Part shown: piece by piece, positions 1 through 7,762 of the stretch
Layout: each line of letters begins with the position of its first letter
Position numbering within the stretch: the stretch's first letter is position 1
The notes under the pieces: model-generated
The model's input: only the letters and a program-made list of their open reading frames with translations
Told to the model about the DNA's origin: nothing
Databases searched by the model: none
Position numbers and translations under genes: made by a program
Source: Actinomycetes bacterium
GTDB taxonomy: Bacteria > Actinomycetota > Acidimicrobiia > Acidimicrobiales > Bog-793
Length of the DNA: 25,378 nucleotides
Assembly (NCBI GenBank): GCA_021821585.1
Contig: JAKACF010000006.1
Location: 1-25,378 of the forward strand
Direction of reading: 5' to 3'

Positions 1-127
1 GGCTCGGCATCGAAGCGCTCGGCACAGCCGGTGTTGCAGAAGTAGTAATCCTGGTCCCCGTAGCGGCGGGTGGCGGCAGCCGTCGCCGGGTCGACGGTCA
101 TGTGGCAGACCGGATCGATCGCCTGGT
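1..127. repeat. Direct repeat copy A (YHS-coding), identical to 181-307
   Basis: Every base of 1-127 matches 181-307, and divergence begins right after GCCTGGT. The offset is 180 bp, exactly 60 codons, so the reading frame is kept. The left boundary is not visible because the window begins inside the repeat. Confidence 0.95.
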
Positions 128-134
128 TCGCCAT
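1..134 (-). CDS. Possible separately translated YHS-domain protein (partial)
   Basis: An ATG at 134 is preceded by a very strong Shine-Dalgarno sequence (AAGGAGGAG, then ACG, then ATG). It starts MANQAIDPVCHMTVDP and continues through a complete YHS-type pattern, CHM...YYFCNTGCAERF, to the window edge. The frame is the same as that of the upstream permease, with no stop between them. The segment could therefore be the permease's third YHS domain, an independent small YHS protein made from an internal start, or both. The strong ribosome binding site argues that a stand-alone form is made. YHS domains are short Cys-containing metal-binding modules common in copper-handling proteins. The 3' end is outside the window. 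Confidence 0.5.
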   Translation of the reverse strand, partial: MANQAIDPVCHMTVDPATAAATRRYGDQDYYFCNTGCAERFDAE

Positions 135-1631
135 CGTCTCCTCCTTGTCGGCGGTCTCGTCTGAACCGAGGAAGCGCTCCGGCTCGGCATCGAAGCGCTC
201 GGCACAGCCGGTGTTGCAGAAGTAGTAATCCTGGTCCCCGTAGCGGCGGGTGGCGGCAGCCGTCGCCGGGTCGACGGTCATGTGGCAGACCGGATCGATC
301 GCCTGGTGCCCGGCCGGCACGTCCATCGCCTCGTAGCCCTCATGGCGATGCGGTGAGACGAAGCGTGCCGGAGCGGCATCGAACCGCTCCTTGCAGCGGT
401 CCGAGCAGAAGAAGTAGCGCGTGCCCTCGACGACCGAGGACGCCGGGGCGTTCGCCGTCTCCACCTGCATGCCACAGACGGGGTCGATGGCGTAGCCCGC
501 CCCGCCACCGAGCCGCGCCCGGTTGCGGTAGGCCCAGTAGAGCACCCCGAACAGCGCCAGGAAGACGATGTTCAACACGGCGGTGTAGTTGAACGAGAAG
601 TGGTCCTCGACGATGCCGGCCGCCCGGGCGGTCGGGATGAGGCCGGCCGCCTGGAAGATCCCCTCGGTGACGAGCCCGGCGAGCGACATGACGGGCCAGA
701 AGACGGCCAGCATCCGCAGCGCCATCCGCCCGCCGTAGAACTTCCGGTAGATGAGCAGCAGGGGCATCGCGATGAGGTCGGCGAAGATGAAGCTGACGAC
801 GCCGCCGAAGCTGATCCCGCCGTTCCACAGCGCGGCTGCCAGCGGCACGTTGCCGATCGAGCAGACGAAGCTGATCATCGCGATGAACGGCCCGACGACC
901 ACGTTCTCGATCGAGGTGGCGAGCCCGTGCCCGCGGAAGAAGACGTCGTTCCAGACGCTCGCCGGGACGAGGACGGCGAGGAAGCCGGCGACCACGTAGC
1001 CGACGAGCATCTCCCGCCGGAGCATGGTGAGGTCGGACATCGTGTAGCTGGCGGCGTCGGACCAGCCGCCTGCCGAGCGGATCCTCCGGCGCCAGCCGCC
1101 GCGCTCCGGTCCCGAGTCCCCGCCGTCGGCCGTGCCCGAGGCAGCACCGAGGTGCTCTCTCGCCGCGACCACATGGCGGCCGGCGAAGAACAGGCCGCCG
1201 ACGACGGTCAACAGGGCGATCATGATGGCGCCGCCGATGAACTCACTCGCCGCGAACTGCCAGCCCATGAGGACGATCAGGACGATCCCGAGCTCGATGA
1301 CGAGGTTGGTGGAGGCGAACATGAACACCATCGAGGAGACGAAGTCCGCCCCCTTTCGAAACAGCGTCTTCGCCATCGCCGAGGCGGCGTAGGAGCACGA
1401 GGACGAGACCATGCCGTACAGCGACGCCCTCGCCACGGTGCCCGCCCGGTGGTCGCCCAGGCGTGCCTGCATCTGCTCTCTCGAGACGAAGGCCTGGACC
1501 GCTCCCGAGAGGCCGAAGCCGAGCACCAGCGCCCAGAGCGTCTCCCAGAACATGTAGGCGGCCTCTTTGAGCGACCGCCCCACGTCGGCAAGGACGCCGG
1601 CGGCCGTGACGGCGAGGAGGTGGGCGCTCAC
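1..1631 (-). CDS. YraQ/DUF318-family permease with C-terminal tandem YHS metal-binding domains (3' end off window)
   Basis: Predicted inner-membrane permease of the YraQ/DUF318 (COG0701) family, probably moving a metal or metalloid. Residues about 1-375 hold roughly eight hydrophobic segments and family signatures such as SCSYAASAMAKTLF near the N-terminus and SIGNVPLAAALWNGGISFGG in the second half. Then come YHS domains at about 380-425 (DPVCGM...YFFCSDRCKERF), 442-482 and 502 onward (DPVCHM...YYFCNTGCAERF). The last two are identical in sequence. No in-frame stop occurs before the window edge, so the frame stays open at position 1. I chose the GTG at 1631: an in-frame TGA lies about 30 nt upstream, and the GTG overlaps the stop of the preceding small ORF as GTGA. 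It lies in the csoR operon, which supports a copper or related soft-metal role. The substrate is inferred from context. Confidence 0.82.
   Translation of the reverse strand, partial: MSAHLLAVTAAGVLADVGRSLKEAAYMFWETLWALVLGFGLSGAVQAFVSREQMQARLGDHRAGTVARASLYGMVSSSCSYAASAMAKTLFRKGADFVSSMVFMFASTNLVIELGIVLIVLMGWQFAASEFIGGAIMIALLTVVGGLFFAGRHVVAAREHLGAASGTADGGDSGPERGGWRRRIRSAGGWSDAASYTMSDLTMLRREMLVGYVVAGFLAVLVPASVWNDVFFRGHGLATSIENVVVGPFIAMISFVCSIGNVPLAAALWNGGISFGGVVSFIFADLIAMPLLLIYRKFYGGRMALRMLAVFWPVMSLAGLVTEGIFQAAGLIPTARAAGIVEDHFSFNYTAVLNIVFLALFGVLYWAYRNRARLGGGAGYAIDPVCGMQVETANAPASSVVEGTRYFFCSDRCKERFDAAPARFVSPHRHEGYEAMDVPAGHQAIDPVCHMTVDPATAAATRRYGDQDYYFCNTGCAERFDAEPERFLGSDETADKEETMANQAIDPVCHMTVDPATAAATRRYGDQDYYFCNTGCAERFDAE
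181..307. repeat. Direct repeat copy B (YHS-coding), identical to 1-127
   Basis: Second copy of the exact 127-bp direct repeat, coding for the second YHS domain of the permease gene. Identity at synonymous positions points to a very recent duplication, gene conversion or an assembly error. Confidence 0.95.
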
Positions 1632-1774
1632 CTGGCCGCCCGCCGGGTGCGCCAGGCGTCACGCCGGCTGCGCACGATGTCGGCGAGCTCTCCGAGGCTC
1701 CAGCGGATCCTCGCGAACGGCCCGGAGCCGCAGCTGACGGCGTCGTCGGTTCGACAGGAGTCGGGCTCGGTCAC
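1628..1774 (-). CDS. Small 48-aa ORF coupled between csoR and the permease
   Basis: This GTG-initiated ORF starts inside the csoR stop (GTGA, 1771-1774). Its TGA overlaps the GTG of the permease (GTGA, 1628-1631). It begins MTEPDSCRTDDAVSCGSG and ends with a basic tail, RSRRDAWRTRRAAR. It has two cysteines near the N-terminus and no clear membrane segment. I do not recognise the family. It exactly fills the gap between two confident genes with stop/start overlaps at both ends, which suggests a translated and translationally coupled product. No strong Shine-Dalgarno is visible. The alternative is a simple spacer that happens to be open. Confidence 0.5.
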   Translation of the reverse strand: MTEPDSCRTDDAVSCGSGPFARIRWSLGELADIVRSRRDAWRTRRAAR

Positions 1775-2052
1775 GACCGAACGAGCCGCTCGATGGCAGC
1801 GGTGGCCTCACGCAGCTTCTCGTCCCGCTCCGATCCGCCGCGCTTCACGGCGTCCGCCACGCAGTGGCCGAGGTGATCCTCGAGCAGCGAGATGGCGACC
1901 GCCTGCAGGGCCCTCGTGGCAGCCGAGATCTGGGTGAGGATGTCGATGCAGTAGACGTCCTCCTCCACCATCCGCTGGAGGCCGCGGGTCTGGCCCTCCA
2001 CCCGCCGCAGTCTCCGCAGGATCTCGTCCCGATGGTCGCTGTAGCCGGGCAC
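1771..2052 (-). CDS. csoR: CsoR-type copper-sensing repressor (CsoR/RcnR/FrmR family)
   Basis: All-helical DNA-binding repressor of the DUF156 family, 93 aa from the chosen start. The family core RRLRRVEGQTRGLQRM is present. The Cu(I) ligand set of CsoR is also present: Cys35 (in VYC), His60 (in LLEDH) and Cys64 (in LGHC), with Tyr34 before the first cysteine. That pattern fits CsoR better than RcnR or FrmR. I chose the GTG at 2052 (MPGYSDHRDE) because AAGGGG lies about 7 nt upstream and the family usually begins close to this point. A longer version from GTG 2085 would overlap the putative operator. It is the first gene of an operon with the 48-aa ORF and the YHS permease, and is probably autoregulated: apo-repressor bound, released by Cu(I). 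Confidence 0.88.
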   Translation of the reverse strand: MPGYSDHRDEILRRLRRVEGQTRGLQRMVEEDVYCIDILTQISAATRALQAVAISLLEDHLGHCVADAVKRGGSERDEKLREATAAIERLVRS

Positions 2053-2076
2053 AGTCCGCCCCTTCTTCTCGACACC

Positions 2077-2093
2077 GTACCCCACCAGGGTAT
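2077..2093 (-). promoter_or_regulatory. Candidate CsoR operator upstream of csoR
   Basis: On the minus strand this reads ATACCCTGGTGGGGTAC, a near-perfect inverted repeat of the form TACCC-N4-GGGGTA. It resembles known CsoR operators, which pair TACCC and GGGTA halves around a G/C-rich centre. It lies about 25 nt upstream of the chosen csoR start and overlaps a possible -10 (TACGGT), so binding would block transcription of csoR and the permease. Confidence 0.7.
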
Positions 2094-2118
2094 CGAGCCG
2101 GCGACCGCCAGGCGCCCG

Positions 2119-2973
2119 TCAGGCGTAGTGGAACGAGAGGGGCTTCGACGTGCCGGCCGCGGTCGAGATGGTGACCGGAACGCTCCTGGCGCCGCCGCCG
2201 AGGTCGGGGATGGTGACCTGGCAGGACGAGCGCGTCGGGCAGCTCGTCGGGCTGGGCTGGCCGTCGACCCGGGCGAGCACGACCCCGTTGGAGCTGAACA
2301 GGTTGGAGCCGGAGACGACGACGACGCTGCCGGCACCGCCGCTCGCCGGTGAGATCGACGAGATGGCCGGTCCCGAGCCGGTCGCGGGAGCCGTCGTCGT
2401 GCTCGTGGTGGAGCTGGACTGCGTCGTCGGAGGGGCCGTCGTCGAAGGGGCCGTGGTGGCCGAGGACGAGGGCGCGCCGGTCGAGGGCGCGGCGGTCGAG
2501 GAGGGCGCCGGCCCGCCGCCCCCGCGGGAGGCCCGGGCGGTCGGCGATCCGCTCAGGGCGTGGGCGAGACTGATCGCCACGAGGACGACGACCACGACGG
2601 CGGCCACGGCGAGGCCACCGAGCGCGCCGGCGGAGGGAAGTTGCCTTCTTCCTCCTGCCCCCGCGTACCAGGGCGAGCCCGCCCGGTGGGCGGGCGGCCG
2701 GGTGGTCGCCGGTCGCGGCGGCGGGGGAGGGGCGGCCGCTCCGGCGACGACGACCGGCACCTCGTCGGTGATGTCGACCTCCCGCGGAGGCGGCTCGTCG
2801 CCTGCCGGCGGTCCCTGCAGGTCCGGGCCGGTCGCTCCGGAGGACTCCCGGGCGCGGCGGACGGCGTTCCCGAGGGCATCCAGGGTTCGCTGGTCGGGGC
2901 GCTGTGGCGCCGCCTGCTGGTCAGGCTGGGCGGACTCTTCCGGCTCGTTGAAGCGTCTCCGGTTCGGGCTCAT
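2119..2973 (-). CDS. Membrane-anchored protein with extracellular IPT/TIG domain
   Basis: Predicted single-pass membrane protein of 284 aa; I recognise only its architecture. Residues about 1-115 are a polar, proline-rich cytoplasmic region. A transmembrane helix follows at about 117-140 (GGLAVAAVVVVVLVAISLAH), then a Ser/Thr/Pro/Ala-rich linker to about 200. The C-terminal 85 residues look like an IPT/TIG immunoglobulin-like fold (ISSISPASGGAGSVVVVSGSNL...) with a likely disulfide between the cysteines of SCPTRSSC. I start it at ATG 2973 (MSPNRRRF) rather than the longer GTG at 3060, because the extra residues are low-complexity. No enzyme motif is visible. It is probably an envelope or cell-wall protein of unknown function. 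Confidence 0.65.
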   Translation of the reverse strand: MSPNRRRFNEPEESAQPDQQAAPQRPDQRTLDALGNAVRRARESSGATGPDLQGPPAGDEPPPREVDITDEVPVVVAGAAAPPPPPRPATTRPPAHRAGSPWYAGAGGRRQLPSAGALGGLAVAAVVVVVLVAISLAHALSGSPTARASRGGGGPAPSSTAAPSTGAPSSSATTAPSTTAPPTTQSSSTTSTTTAPATGSGPAISSISPASGGAGSVVVVSGSNLFSSNGVVLARVDGQPSPTSCPTRSSCQVTIPDLGGGARSVPVTISTAAGTSKPLSFHYA

Positions 2974-3065
2974 GGGCTCTCTCGCTCGGGAGTGGCTCGA
3001 GTGACTCGGCGGTGACGCCGCACGCGGCGGCGGGCGCGACCCTGCGCGCGTCGCCACCACGTTAG

Positions 3066-3091
3066 GCGGCCGGGGCCGTGGGGCCGGCCGC
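3066..3091 (-). terminator. GC-rich hairpin after the acyl-CoA dehydrogenase gene
   Basis: Arms GCGGCCGG (3066-3073) and CCGGCCGC (3084-3091) are a perfect 8-bp inverted repeat with a 10-nt loop. It starts about 30 nt past the stop of the dehydrogenase gene. There is no T-tract, as is common for high-GC actinobacterial terminators. Confidence 0.45.
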
Positions 3092-3120
3092 AGCCGCCTC
3101 AGGCAGCCGGGCGGCCGCTG

Positions 3121-4377
3121 TCAGTTGCCGAAGTCCCACCCCTCGCCGGACTCGTAGCGGTGCAGCACGTTCTTCGCGATGAGGATCTTGTGGACCTCGT
3201 CCGGCCCGTCGGCGAGCCTCAGGGTCCGCGCCCCCTGGTACATGCCCGCCAGCGGCAGCTCGTTCGTGATCCCGGCCGCGCCCCAGACCTGGATGGCGCG
3301 GTCGACGACCCGCTCGTAGGCGGCCGGGACGAAGATCTTGATGGCGGAGATGTCCGTGCGGGCGTCGAGGTCGTCCCGGTCGATCCGCTCCGCCGCGTGG
3401 ATCGTCATCAGCCGTGCGGCCTGGATGTCCTGGTAGCTGTCGGCGATGAAGCCCTGGACGAACTGCTTGTCCTTGAGCGGCCCTCCGTGGACCGTGCGCG
3501 TGGCGGCCCGCTCGACCATGAGGTCGAAGGCGCGCCACATCTGGCCGACCGAGTTCATGCAGTGGTAGATCCGGCCCGCCCCGAGCCGGTCCTGGGCGGC
3601 CCGGTGCCCGTCGCCGACGGCACCGAGGATGTTCTCGAGGGGCACCCTCACGTCCTCGTAGATCACCTCGCAGTGATCCGACACGGGCCGGCCCCAGATC
3701 CCGATGCCGCGGACGACGTTCACGCCCCGGGTGCTCGTCGGGACGATGATCTGGGCCATCTGGCCGCTGCGGCCGTAGTCGCCCGAGTCGTCCTTCACCC
3801 TGCACATGACGATGAAGAAGTCGGCGTCGATCCCGTTCGAGGTGAACCACTTGTGGCCGTTGATGACCCAGTGGTCGCCGTCGCGGACGGCGGTGGTGTC
3901 GAGCGAGCGGGGGTCCGAACCGGGGTTGTGGGGCTCGGTCATCGAGAAGCCCGACTCCATGGTCCCCTCGACGAGCGGCACCAACCACCTGCGCTTCTGC
4001 TCCTCGGTCCCGTACTTGAGCAGGATCCGCTGGTTTCCGGAGTTCGGTGCCACGACGCCGAAGAGCTTGGCGGCCCCGATGGCGTAGGCGAGCACCTCGT
4101 TCATGTAGGCATGGGCGAGGAAGTCGAGCCCCATCCCCCCGTACTCCTTCGGGAGGTGGGGAGCCCACAGCCCCGCCTTGTAGACCCGCTCCTTCACCTC
4201 CTCCCTCAGCTCGTGGGCCGCCCGGCGGTCGTGCTCGGACAGCTCCGTGCCCTCCCGGTTCGGCCACAGGCGCGCCTCGTTCGGGAGGATGTGCTCGTTC
4301 ACGATCTCGGCCGTCCGCAGCCGGATGTCGTTGATCCGGTCGTCGAGCGTCGGCACCGGCTTCACGTTCATCGCCAT
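3121..4377 (-). CDS. Acyl-CoA dehydrogenase (ACAD10/11-like)
   Basis: FAD-dependent enzyme of 418 aa that would oxidise an acyl-CoA to the 2,3-enoyl-CoA. The N-terminal helical domain includes LPKEYGGMGL. The middle beta domain carries the flavin/substrate signature FSMTEPHNPGSDP and the HKWFTSNG motif. The C-terminal helical domain ends with LRLADGPDEVHK. At the site where many family members carry the catalytic Glu (YEGT-type), this protein has the ADGPDEVH form typical of the ACAD10/11-like branch. The start at ATG 4377 has GGAGG about 7 nt upstream. Substrate chain length cannot be read from the sequence. The gene is divergent from the MFS transporter. Confidence 0.9.
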   Translation of the reverse strand: MAMNVKPVPTLDDRINDIRLRTAEIVNEHILPNEARLWPNREGTELSEHDRRAAHELREEVKERVYKAGLWAPHLPKEYGGMGLDFLAHAYMNEVLAYAIGAAKLFGVVAPNSGNQRILLKYGTEEQKRRWLVPLVEGTMESGFSMTEPHNPGSDPRSLDTTAVRDGDHWVINGHKWFTSNGIDADFFIVMCRVKDDSGDYGRSGQMAQIIVPTSTRGVNVVRGIGIWGRPVSDHCEVIYEDVRVPLENILGAVGDGHRAAQDRLGAGRIYHCMNSVGQMWRAFDLMVERAATRTVHGGPLKDKQFVQGFIADSYQDIQAARLMTIHAAERIDRDDLDARTDISAIKIFVPAAYERVVDRAIQVWGAAGITNELPLAGMYQGARTLRLADGPDEVHKILIAKNVLHRYESGEGWDFGN

Positions 4378-4489
4378 GTCGTCCCTCCAGCTGCGACTAC
4401 GGGCCCCGTCGGCCCCTTCGACGGTAGATCACCCTCGGGACCGCCCGCACGGGCGCCGCGCGCGCCGCCCGGCGGCGGCAAGATCGTCG
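4378..4489. promoter_or_regulatory. Divergent intergenic region between acyl-CoA dehydrogenase and MFS genes
   Basis: A 112-bp gap between divergent starts must hold both promoters. I see the dehydrogenase Shine-Dalgarno near 4385 but no convincing -35/-10 pair or operator. Confidence 0.4.
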
Positions 4490-5857
4490 GTGATGCCGCA
4501 CTCCTCGCTCGGCCGCCGCGCGCTCTCACGGGTCCGCAGCCGCGTCGTGCCGGAGTGGTCCAGCCGGAACTTCCGGCTGGTCTTCGCCGCCCGCCTGGCG
4601 ATGAGCTCGTCCCGCGCCCTGGCGGGGGTGATCACGCCGGTCTACCTGGCGCTCATCGGCTTCTCTGCCCTCATGCTCGGCGCGCTGGTCGGCGTGGTCG
4701 CGGCGGTCTCCGCGCTCATGTCGATCGGCATCGGCATGGTGTCGGACCGCGTCGGCCGTCGGCCGTTCCTCGTCGTGGTGCCGATGCTGGCTGCGGTGGC
4801 CGGCGTGGTCTTCGCCTTCGACCGGACCATCGCCGTCCTCTTTGTGGCTGCCGCCCTCGGCAGCTTCGGGCGGGGCGCCGGGGCCGGGGCGGGCACGATC
4901 GGCCCCTACCAGCCCGCCGAGTCCGCCTTCGTGACCGAGACGCTGCCGGCGAAGGCCCGCAACTCGGCCTTCGGCCGCCTCTCGTTCGCCTCGTCGGTGG
5001 GGGCGCTCGCCGGTGGCCTGCTGGCGCTGCTCGGCCCGAGCGTCCACCCGACAGCCGCCGCCGCCACCGATGCCTTCCGCGCCGCCTACCTCGTGACGGC
5101 CGGCCTCGCCCTTGTGGCAGGACTGCTCGCCGTCTTCATCACCGAACCGCGCAGGAAGGCGTCCGCCGAGCCGGACAAGGGCGGCCGCCTCCGCTTCCCG
5201 CGGCGGTCCCGGGGGCTCATCTACCGGCTTTGGGTGACCAACGGGGTGAACGGCCTCGCCGTCGGGATGTTCGGCCCCTTCGTCACCTACTGGTTCTTCC
5301 GCCGCTTCGGGGCGACCGCCGGCGAGATCGGCGTGCTGTTCGCCGTCATCAACGCGGTGACGGCGCTCTCCACCCTGTCGGCCGCCGGCCTGGCCCGGCG
5401 GTGGGGCCTCGTCACGACGGTGACGGTGGTGCGTGTCGTCCAGGCCGTCCTGCTCGTGCCCCTCGTTCTCATGCCGACCTTCGCCACTGCCGGCGCCGTC
5501 TATCTCGTGCGGATGGCGGTCCAGCGGGTCGGCCTGCCGCTTCGCCAGTCCTACGTCCTCGCCATGGCGGACCCGTCCGAGCGCGCGGCGGTCTCCGGGC
5601 TCTCCAACGTGCCGAGCCAGCTCGCCACGGCGGCCAGCCCGCTGTTGTCGGGCTACCTCTTCGACGAGGTCAGCCTCTCGCTCCCCTTCGACCTGGCGGC
5701 GGTCCTGCAGGCCCTGAACGCCGGGCTCTTCTGGGTCTTCTTCCGCCACGCACCCCCCGAGGAGGAGGCGGCCGCGATGCGGGCTGCCGAGGCCGAGAGC
5801 GAGGGCACCGCCGAGCCGACGCCGGTGCCGACGCCGGGCGACACACCGCCCCCCTGA
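4490..5857 (+). CDS. MFS transporter
   Basis: Integral membrane secondary transporter of about 455 aa with roughly 12 hydrophobic segments. The conserved MFS motif A appears in the loop after the second helix (GMVSDRVGRRP). The N-terminus is basic (RRALSRVRSRVVPEWSSRNF) and the C-terminus is a charged, then proline/threonine-rich tail (PTPVPTPGDTPPP). A basic central loop (TEPRRKASAEPDKGGRLRF) separates the two six-helix halves. I start it at GTG 4490, which is followed at once by ATG 4493. Either could be used, as the Shine-Dalgarno is weak. A longer reading to 4247 would run back across the divergent gene. The substrate is unknown; a drug or metabolite exporter is the usual guess for this type. 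Confidence 0.85.
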   Translation: MMPHSSLGRRALSRVRSRVVPEWSSRNFRLVFAARLAMSSSRALAGVITPVYLALIGFSALMLGALVGVVAAVSALMSIGIGMVSDRVGRRPFLVVVPMLAAVAGVVFAFDRTIAVLFVAAALGSFGRGAGAGAGTIGPYQPAESAFVTETLPAKARNSAFGRLSFASSVGALAGGLLALLGPSVHPTAAAATDAFRAAYLVTAGLALVAGLLAVFITEPRRKASAEPDKGGRLRFPRRSRGLIYRLWVTNGVNGLAVGMFGPFVTYWFFRRFGATAGEIGVLFAVINAVTALSTLSAAGLARRWGLVTTVTVVRVVQAVLLVPLVLMPTFATAGAVYLVRMAVQRVGLPLRQSYVLAMADPSERAAVSGLSNVPSQLATAASPLLSGYLFDEVSLSLPFDLAAVLQALNAGLFWVFFRHAPPEEEAAAMRAAEAESEGTAEPTPVPTPGDTPPP

Positions 5858-5946
5858 GCGGCGCGCAAGCTTTGCTTCACTCGTGCGTTCCCCAGCCGAA
5901 CCCTTGAGACCCGGCGCCCAGGCCGGGACCGAGACGGAGGAACGAC

Positions 5947-7725
5947 ATGAAGAGGACCCCGCCCCTCGGGGCATCACGACGAGGCCGCCGCCCCGCCGCG
6001 CTCCTCGGCGCGGCGGCGCTGGCCGCAGGGCTGGTCGCGTTCGGCAACGGCGCCGGCGCCTCGACGACCTCGTGGGCGCCGACGGCCACACGGGCCGTCC
6101 GGCTGCTCGACGGGACCGTGCTTGGGCCAGTCGCTGCGCGCAGATCCCTCGAGGTGAGCGTCGTGCTGCGCACCCAGCACCCTGCCGAGCTGAAGCGCCT
6201 CGCCATCGGCGCCTCGACGCCGGGCTCGGCCGACTTCGCCCACTTCCTCACGCCGAAGGAGGTGGCCGCCCGCTTCGCCCCCTCGACGAGCGAGACGGCC
6301 GCGGTCGCCACCTGGCTCGAGCGGGCCGGCTTCCGGTCCGTCTCGGTGCAGCCGGACCGCCTGTTCGTCGACGCGACGGCGAGCGTCCGCACGATCGAGC
6401 GGGCGTTCCACACGAGCCTCGTCCGGTACCGCTTCGCCGGTCGCGACCTGTTCGAGAACGTGAAGCCTGCGCTCGTGCCGTCCCGCTTCGGCGGCGAGGT
6501 GCTCGCGGTGCTCGGCCTGTCCGACATGCCGATGAGCCTGCCGCTCGTCGTCCGCCACGGCGCGGCGTCGATCTCCAACCTGGTGCACCAGCAGATCGAG
6601 AAGGTCTCGGCCCTCGGTCAGCCCGACACCTCGGGCTTCACCCCCCAGCAGCTGGCCAAGATCTACGACGCCTCCGGCTTGCCGGCGGCCGTGCGGACCT
6701 CGACCGCCGTCGTCGTCTCGGGCAACATGACGAGCACGATCTCCGACCTGCGCTACGCCGAGGCGAAGAACCACGCAGCCCGGGCGGCCGTGTCCGTCGT
6801 CTACACCGCACCGAAGGCCGATGTGATCTACCACAACCCCTACACGGGGAACCTCGAGTGGGACCTCGACACCCAGATGTCGACCCAGATCGCCGGCAAC
6901 GTCTCGCACGAGTACCTCTACGACATCGCCACCCTCGACGACGCCGACGTCGCCCGGGCCATCAACCTGTTCGTCGAGCAGCGCCGCGCCGTTGCCGGCT
7001 CGGCCTCACTCGGCGAGTGCGACGTCCAGCCCTTCATGGACGGTTCGATGGTCGCCACCGACGAGGTGCTCGAGGAGGGTGCACTGCAGGGACAGAGCTT
7101 CTTCGCCTCCTCGGGCGACAACGGCTACGCCTGCCCCGAGATCGCCTCGACCGGCGTGCCGGGAGGCGTGCCGGGCACGAGCTGGCCGGCCGACGGCACC
7201 TGGACCACCGCCGTCGGCGGGACCTCGCTCCTCGCGACGAGCTCGGGCACCTATGAAGAGGAGCTCTCCTGGATCGGCGGCGGCGGCGGCGTGAGCGAGT
7301 TCGAGACGCCGGGCAACTGGACCTCGACGGCCGACGCGGCGGCGGCCGGGGCCGAGTTCCTCCCCGCCGGCGGCCGGGGCGTCCCTGACGTGGCGGCCGA
7401 TGCCGACCCGAACGTCTCGCCGGTGATCGTGTGGCAGAACAAGGCGGCCTCCTACGTCGGTGGCACCAGCGTCTCGAGCCCGCTCGTGATGGGGCTCTGG
7501 GCCCGAATGCAGACGTCGCACCACGACCGTCTCGGCGTCGCCTCGATCGACTTCTACCACCTCTACAACGCCGTCAACTCGACGGGGTCCGCCCCGGTCG
7601 AGCCGGCCGGCTTCCACGACATCGTGCTCGGCACGAACGGTCTCTACACCGCTCTGCCCGGCTACGACTACACCACCGGCATCGGCTCGCTCGAGACCGG
7701 CGTGCTGAACAAGAAGGTCCGCTAG
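5947..7725 (+). CDS. Secreted sedolisin-family peptidase (S53, kumamolisin-like)
   Basis: Serine-carboxyl peptidase of 592 aa, a family active at acidic pH. A basic signal peptide with a hydrophobic core (LLGAAALAAGLVAF) occupies about residues 1-38. The activation prodomain (pro-kumamolisin type) runs from about 45 to 190. The catalytic domain carries the acidic pair Glu304 and Asp308 (EWDLD), the oxyanion Asp391 (SSGDNG) and the nucleophile Ser508 (GGTSVSSP). The calcium-site region is visible near the C-terminus (FHDIVLGTNG, GYDYTTGIGS). All key residues are present, so it should be active after prodomain removal. The start at ATG 5947 has GGAGGAA about 6 nt upstream. It would digest extracellular protein, and the peptide ABC importer farther right could take up the products; that link is inference. 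Confidence 0.93.
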   Translation: MKRTPPLGASRRGRRPAALLGAAALAAGLVAFGNGAGASTTSWAPTATRAVRLLDGTVLGPVAARRSLEVSVVLRTQHPAELKRLAIGASTPGSADFAHFLTPKEVAARFAPSTSETAAVATWLERAGFRSVSVQPDRLFVDATASVRTIERAFHTSLVRYRFAGRDLFENVKPALVPSRFGGEVLAVLGLSDMPMSLPLVVRHGAASISNLVHQQIEKVSALGQPDTSGFTPQQLAKIYDASGLPAAVRTSTAVVVSGNMTSTISDLRYAEAKNHAARAAVSVVYTAPKADVIYHNPYTGNLEWDLDTQMSTQIAGNVSHEYLYDIATLDDADVARAINLFVEQRRAVAGSASLGECDVQPFMDGSMVATDEVLEEGALQGQSFFASSGDNGYACPEIASTGVPGGVPGTSWPADGTWTTAVGGTSLLATSSGTYEEELSWIGGGGGVSEFETPGNWTSTADAAAAGAEFLPAGGRGVPDVAADADPNVSPVIVWQNKAASYVGGTSVSSPLVMGLWARMQTSHHDRLGVASIDFYHLYNAVNSTGSAPVEPAGFHDIVLGTNGLYTALPGYDYTTGIGSLETGVLNKKVR

Positions 7726-7732
7726 GGCGGTG

Positions 7733-7762
7733 GCCCCCGTCGCCTCCCGGGGCGGCGGGGGC
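7733..7762 (+). terminator. Hairpin terminator after the sedolisin gene
   Basis: The arms are 7733-7744 (GCCCCCGTCGCC) and 7751-7762 (GGCGGCGGGGGC). They pair over 12 positions with a single U-G wobble and a 6-nt loop. The hairpin begins 7 nt past the stop codon. No T-tract follows. Confidence 0.6.

Noticed and set aside
600..1937. A 445-codon plus-strand frame opposite the permease and csoR
   Set aside because: Low-complexity Asp/Glu/Arg/His composition, opposite two confidently identified genes.
2974..3060. Longer N-terminus of the TIG protein from GTG 3060
   Set aside because: The added residues are low-complexity and carry no signal or domain. ATG 2973 gives a sensible cytoplasmic start.
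3160..5907. A 915-codon open frame on the plus strand across the dehydrogenase and MFS genes
   Set aside because: It is antisense to a clear acyl-CoA dehydrogenase and then out of frame with a clear MFS transporter. Its protein is Arg/Pro/His-rich with no motif, as expected for shadow frames in GC-rich DNA.
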